A program made the translations under genes and the position numbers. From Nitrospira sp. (lineage in GTDB: Bacteria > Nitrospirota > Nitrospiria > Nitrospirales > Nitrospiraceae): a stretch of DNA of 64,000 bases. Within the stretch, counting starts at the first letter, position 1. Each line of letters starts with the position of its first letter. Where the stretch lies: the NCBI GenBank assembly GCA_029194675.1, contig JARFXP010000004.1:375938-439937 (forward strand), in the 5' to 3' direction. The notes under the pieces were generated by a model. The model was not told the origin of the DNA, made no database searches, and saw only the letters and a list, made by a program, of their open reading frames with translations. Positions 61,250-64,000 of this stretch are shown here, in pieces.

Positions 61250-62931
61250 TTGCTTGTCCTCGGGTTGCGATTGAACAGACCGTGACACACGCGGTAGGCG
61301 TTCGCGATCTGAGTAAGCGTCGGATTAGAAGCGCCTGCTGTGGGCATGAACGCAGAATCCAGAACATACAGACCTTTCACCGTGTGACTCTCACAGTTCT
61401 CATCAAGAACCGAAGCCCAGGGATCCCGGCCGGCACGCAATGTGCCATGATTGTGACCATAGCCTTCATTGACCGCGGCCTGCGGCTCGAACTTGCGCAA
61501 TTCACCCCCAGCCTCGACCATGATCTGACACACGCGATCCATGCAGTACTTACTGATCGCTAGATCGTAGTCGTGATGCTTGTAGTTGACGCGAGCGACC
61601 GGCAATCCCCAGGGGTCCTTCACATCCTTGTCGAGCTCGACGCGATTGTCGTACAAGGACATCGTCTCGCCGGTGAAGGAGAACATCACGCCGCCTTGAT
61701 TTCGGAGCTCTACGAGGCGATCGATCAAGTCGTTGCCCCAAAGATCCTTCGATTTTTTGGCCCCACCAGCCCTCGTTACGCACTTAATGAGGGGGCTGAT
61801 AGTGAACGGGTCGTAGATTGAAAACTTGCCGCCCTTGGTGAGTTCAGGGCGCTGCTTGTCGCGAATCACGTAAAGATCACGCAGCTGCAGACTCCCCAGC
61901 GAGGTACGGGGTTGGAACAGTCGTTGCGGGCCGTCATCCCAGACGGGTTGACCTTTGAAAGTTAGTTCAGCATTGCCCTTAGTGTGGTAGGTCAAATAGC
62001 GGCCGATCAGCTTGTTCGGATCGGGTATTCCCGAGATGAGAAACAAACGAGCTGATTCGAGGGCTTGGATGGAGACAAACACCCGAGGTGCCTTCACCAC
62101 AAACTCCTGCCCGGACGGGGAATCTTTGTAGGCCACACCCTCCACCACTCCGCTCTTATAGAGAATGCGCGTCACGCAATGCTCCGTTTTCAAGGTACAG
62201 AGACCGCTACGTAAAGCGGTTGCGAGGACGGTGTTCGTACTGCTTGCGCGGTCGTTCACGGCGCAACCGTAGCCTTGACAGAAACCGCAGTATGGACAAC
62301 CTGGACGTCCATTGAACGTGCGGGTATTGATTCCGCGTGGGCTTGGGAAGGGTAGCATGCCAGCTCGACCAAACGCCCATTGGAGGAACGGGGTCGAGGC
62401 ATGAGGTCGGAGCGGTGGCATCGGAAATTGGTACCGGGGCCGTGTGGGTTCCTGCATATGGCGGGTGCCAGGTGTCGGCGCCTGGCCGGAAACACCCCAC
62501 TCCCATTCGGCCATCTCGAACCAGGGCTGGAACTCATCGTAAGACCATGGCCAATTGATCTGCGAGGTGCCGGGCGGTGGACTAGGCATGACGTCAAGCA
62601 GACTGAAATCCTCAGCCGTATAGCGGGGCAGATTGGCTTCCCATAACATCGTTGCGCCGCCCACCATGTTGCCGATCCACCAGCGTTCGACTTTCTTCGC
62701 CACCTGAGTCACCGGATCCACGTACATCATTGGGTCCGATTGTTTCGATGGAATCAGCGCCTTGTGTTCGGAGTAGTGGAGTTCGTCGTAAGGCAGAAAG
62801 TCGTCAGGACGTTTGAGCGGACCTTTCTCGAAGACGATCACTCGCTGCCCATGTTGTACAAGTACTCGGGCGGCAGTACCCCCCCCCGCTCCCGAGCCGA
62901 CGACAATGGCATCAAACTTTTGGTCAGTCAT
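61246..62931 (-). CDS. GMC-type FAD oxidoreductase (gluconate/fructose dehydrogenase large-subunit-like)
   Basis: This 561-residue flavoprotein has the FAD motif FDAIVVGSGAGGGTAARVLV at residues 5-25. VGGATMLWEANLPRYTAEDF corresponds to the second FAD contact. A cysteine-rich CPYCGFCQGYGCAVNDRAS follows, as in the large subunit of gluconate 2-dehydrogenases, and the C-terminal active-site region has NHGTLRAGRDPWASVLD and GLYVLDSAFMPTAGASNPTLT. The start at 62931 overlaps the preceding gene by 8 bases. It oxidises an alcohol, probably with the subunit-3-like protein encoded just upstream. The cytochrome subunit usual for such enzymes is not present. Confidence 0.9.
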   Translation of the reverse strand: MTDQKFDAIVVGSGAGGGTAARVLVQHGQRVIVFEKGPLKRPDDFLPYDELHYSEHKALIPSKQSDPMMYVDPVTQVAKKVERWWIGNMVGGATMLWEANLPRYTAEDFSLLDVMPSPPPGTSQINWPWSYDEFQPWFEMAEWEWGVSGQAPTPGTRHMQEPTRPRYQFPMPPLRPHASTPFLQWAFGRAGMLPFPSPRGINTRTFNGRPGCPYCGFCQGYGCAVNDRASSTNTVLATALRSGLCTLKTEHCVTRILYKSGVVEGVAYKDSPSGQEFVVKAPRVFVSIQALESARLFLISGIPDPNKLIGRYLTYHTKGNAELTFKGQPVWDDGPQRLFQPRTSLGSLQLRDLYVIRDKQRPELTKGGKFSIYDPFTISPLIKCVTRAGGAKKSKDLWGNDLIDRLVELRNQGGVMFSFTGETMSLYDNRVELDKDVKDPWGLPVARVNYKHHDYDLAISKYCMDRVCQIMVEAGGELRKFEPQAAVNEGYGHNHGTLRAGRDPWASVLDENCESHTVKGLYVLDSAFMPTAGASNPTLTQIANAYRVCHGLFNRNPRTSK

Positions 62932-63436
62932 GATACAAATTCTCCGCGGGTTGGAGGTAGCCCAGGGCACGCCACATGATCTTATTGTCGTTGCCACCCC
63001 AACGCGGATCGGCGAAACACCCTTGAATACAGTGCCGTCGTAAGGTGGTGAATACGACCTTTTGATCCAGATCGGTCGCTAGGCCTTCGAGGGCAGCAGC
63101 CTCAAGCTGCGTCAACAATTCGACTAAGCTTGCGTCTTCGATATCAGCCAGCGTTTTGGCGTACTTCTTAATGCAGTACTTTTCGAGTTCACCCAGCGCC
63201 TTTAGATAGAGGGCCCGCCAGGCCGGGATCTCTTCGTAGACGCTTGGGTCCATGGCCAGCAGCTGATTCACGAAACGACTGGCGCGGGCTTCCCGAGCAC
63301 CAGGGATTTGGCGCGTGTGGTCGGCGGGAAGTATGCCATCAAACAGACGGTCGAGCGCAGCGAGTTGGGCATCATCAAGGATGCTGGCTGCCGGTCGCCG
63401 AAGCCAAGTGGGTATGTTGGGATCGAAGAGAATCAT
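62924..63436 (-). CDS. Gluconate 2-dehydrogenase subunit 3-like protein
   Basis: This 170-residue protein is of the gluconate 2-dehydrogenase subunit 3 family: LDDAQLAALDRLFDGILPAD in the N-terminal half and HCIQGCFADPRWGGNDNKIMWRALGY near the end are its signature. Family members assist a GMC flavoprotein, often carrying a Tat signal that exports the complex. Here no Tat motif is found (MILFDPNIPTWLRR), so the complex may remain in the cytoplasm. It overlaps the HHE gene by four bases and the GMC gene by eight. Confidence 0.88.
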   Translation of the reverse strand: MILFDPNIPTWLRRPAASILDDAQLAALDRLFDGILPADHTRQIPGAREARASRFVNQLLAMDPSVYEEIPAWRALYLKALGELEKYCIKKYAKTLADIEDASLVELLTQLEAAALEGLATDLDQKVVFTTLRRHCIQGCFADPRWGGNDNKIMWRALGYLQPAENLYHD

Positions 63437-64000
63437 GTGTGTCCTTCCAAGTCATTTTCCATACCTTGGATCATGTTGTAGTGCAGTGTAATGTCAGGCG
63501 GACCAAGTCGCTCGATCATGCCGCACATGACGGCGTCGTCTTCGTCGGTCAGCAAGTCGCCGATCTCTTTAAAGAGCTCGTCATCTTCACGCTTGCCATG
63601 GGTTTTATAAAGCCTTACGAACGCATCCGTGACGTTGGCGAACTCGAGCAAAGCGTTTTTATTGCCCGCCTGAATCCGGTTCAGTGCGATGGTCATAGCC
63701 TTGAAGTAGGCGCGACCTTGGTCGTGTTCTTCCAGCATCCAAGCAGTCTTGGACGAGGGATATCCACGCATGTGAGCGAAAGGCACAAGCACCTCTTCCT
63801 CCATACGATGATGATAGGGGTCGATGAAATGATTGACGATCCATACCAGACGGTGCATTGCGCTTAGCAACGCCTTGAAGATCTCCACCGGGTCCTCGCT
63901 CGCGCGCAGACGTTGAACGATAGTAGATGCGGCGTTGACGATCCGATTCCCCACCATATGTTGGCCTTCGAGCAGAGCTTCGATGAGCCGGCCGCTTGAA
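63433..64000 (-). CDS. Hemerythrin-like HHE-domain protein (5' end outside window)
   Basis: This four-helix-bundle protein extends past the right edge; the frame remains open to 64000 with SSGRLIEALLEGQHMVGNRI before the internal Met at 63957. His and Glu ligands are visible in EALLEGQHMV, FIDPYHHRMEEEVLVP, MLEEHDQGRAYF and THGKREDDELF, the HHE pattern for a non-heme diiron centre. Such proteins bind oxygen, sense it, or handle iron and nitric oxide. It is the first visible gene of the operon on this strand; more genes may precede it. Confidence 0.85.
   Translation of the reverse strand, partial: SSGRLIEALLEGQHMVGNRIVNAASTIVQRLRASEDPVEIFKALLSAMHRLVWIVNHFIDPYHHRMEEEVLVPFAHMRGYPSSKTAWMLEEHDQGRAYFKAMTIALNRIQAGNKNALLEFANVTDAFVRLYKTHGKREDDELFKEIGDLLTDEDDAVMCGMIERLGPPDITLHYNMIQGMENDLEGHT

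Noticed and set aside
1..64000. CRISPR arrays, rRNA genes, riboswitches
   Set aside because: No regularly spaced repeat arrays, no rRNA-like stretches and no recognisable riboswitch core were found on reading through.

Overview
The window is about 57 to 60 percent GC by eye and carries densely packed bacterial chromosomal genes. The gene mix (TruD, RsmA, GpsA, PdxA, CpoB, AnmK, LarB/LarC, a split arginine-to-proline pathway, a Lon-substrate-domain protein, PepSY and zinc-ribbon proteins) suits a Gram-negative environmental bacterium. I suspect a Nitrospira-like member of the Nitrospirota. That assignment is inferred from gene content and style; no marker gene in the window proves it.

Layout. 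1-5.2 kb: end of a TauE-type permease, two small coupled genes, a kynA-kynU tryptophan catabolic pair, a PepSY protein, and a secreted lipocalin/CrtC-like protein whose 3' end is duplicated as a fragment 3.3 kb away. 5.3-9.5 kb: Lon-substrate-domain protein, ABC-2 exporter, SirB1-type protein, metallo-beta-lactamase-fold hydrolase. 9.5-16 kb: two large signalling-type proteins (SAM-cyclase-ATPase-TPR and a UspA-UbiB fusion) and a HEAT protein. 16-19.1 kb: a decayed accessory patch with ankyrin and unknown genes and a HicBA toxin-antitoxin pair. 19.3-31 kb: core metabolism, with truD, a two-gene arginine dihydrolase/ornithine cyclodeaminase unit, gpsA-larB, and larC-exchanger-pdxA-unknown-rsmA. 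31-33 kb: a MotA/MotB-type motor pair resembling ZorA/ZorB. 33-40 kb: c-di-GMP signalling, a beta-helix protein, cpoB, anmK, znuA and znuC.

40.1-50.2 kb is an accessory block inserted between znuC and znuB. It holds two IS5-type elements with CTAG duplications, an RHS polymorphic-toxin gene cut by one of them (joining the flanks over one CTAG restores the frame), a displaced second RHS tip followed by a candidate immunity gene, TPR and WD40 genes, a 201-bp miniature inverted-repeat element and a decayed IS1380-like transposase. znuB resumes at 50,231.

51-64 kb: an outer-membrane barrel, a GNAT enzyme, a zinc ribbon and a second miniature element, then a run of eight tightly spaced or overlapping minus-strand genes that enters from beyond the right edge: hemerythrin-like, gluconate-2-dehydrogenase subunit-3-like, GMC oxidoreductase, GDPD, nucleoside-phosphorylase-like, uracil-DNA-glycosylase-like, pseudo-HAD plus amidohydrolase, and an apparently non-secreted subtilase with repeated prodomain-like segments. 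I know of no described pathway with this set, and it is the best candidate here for an undescribed system.
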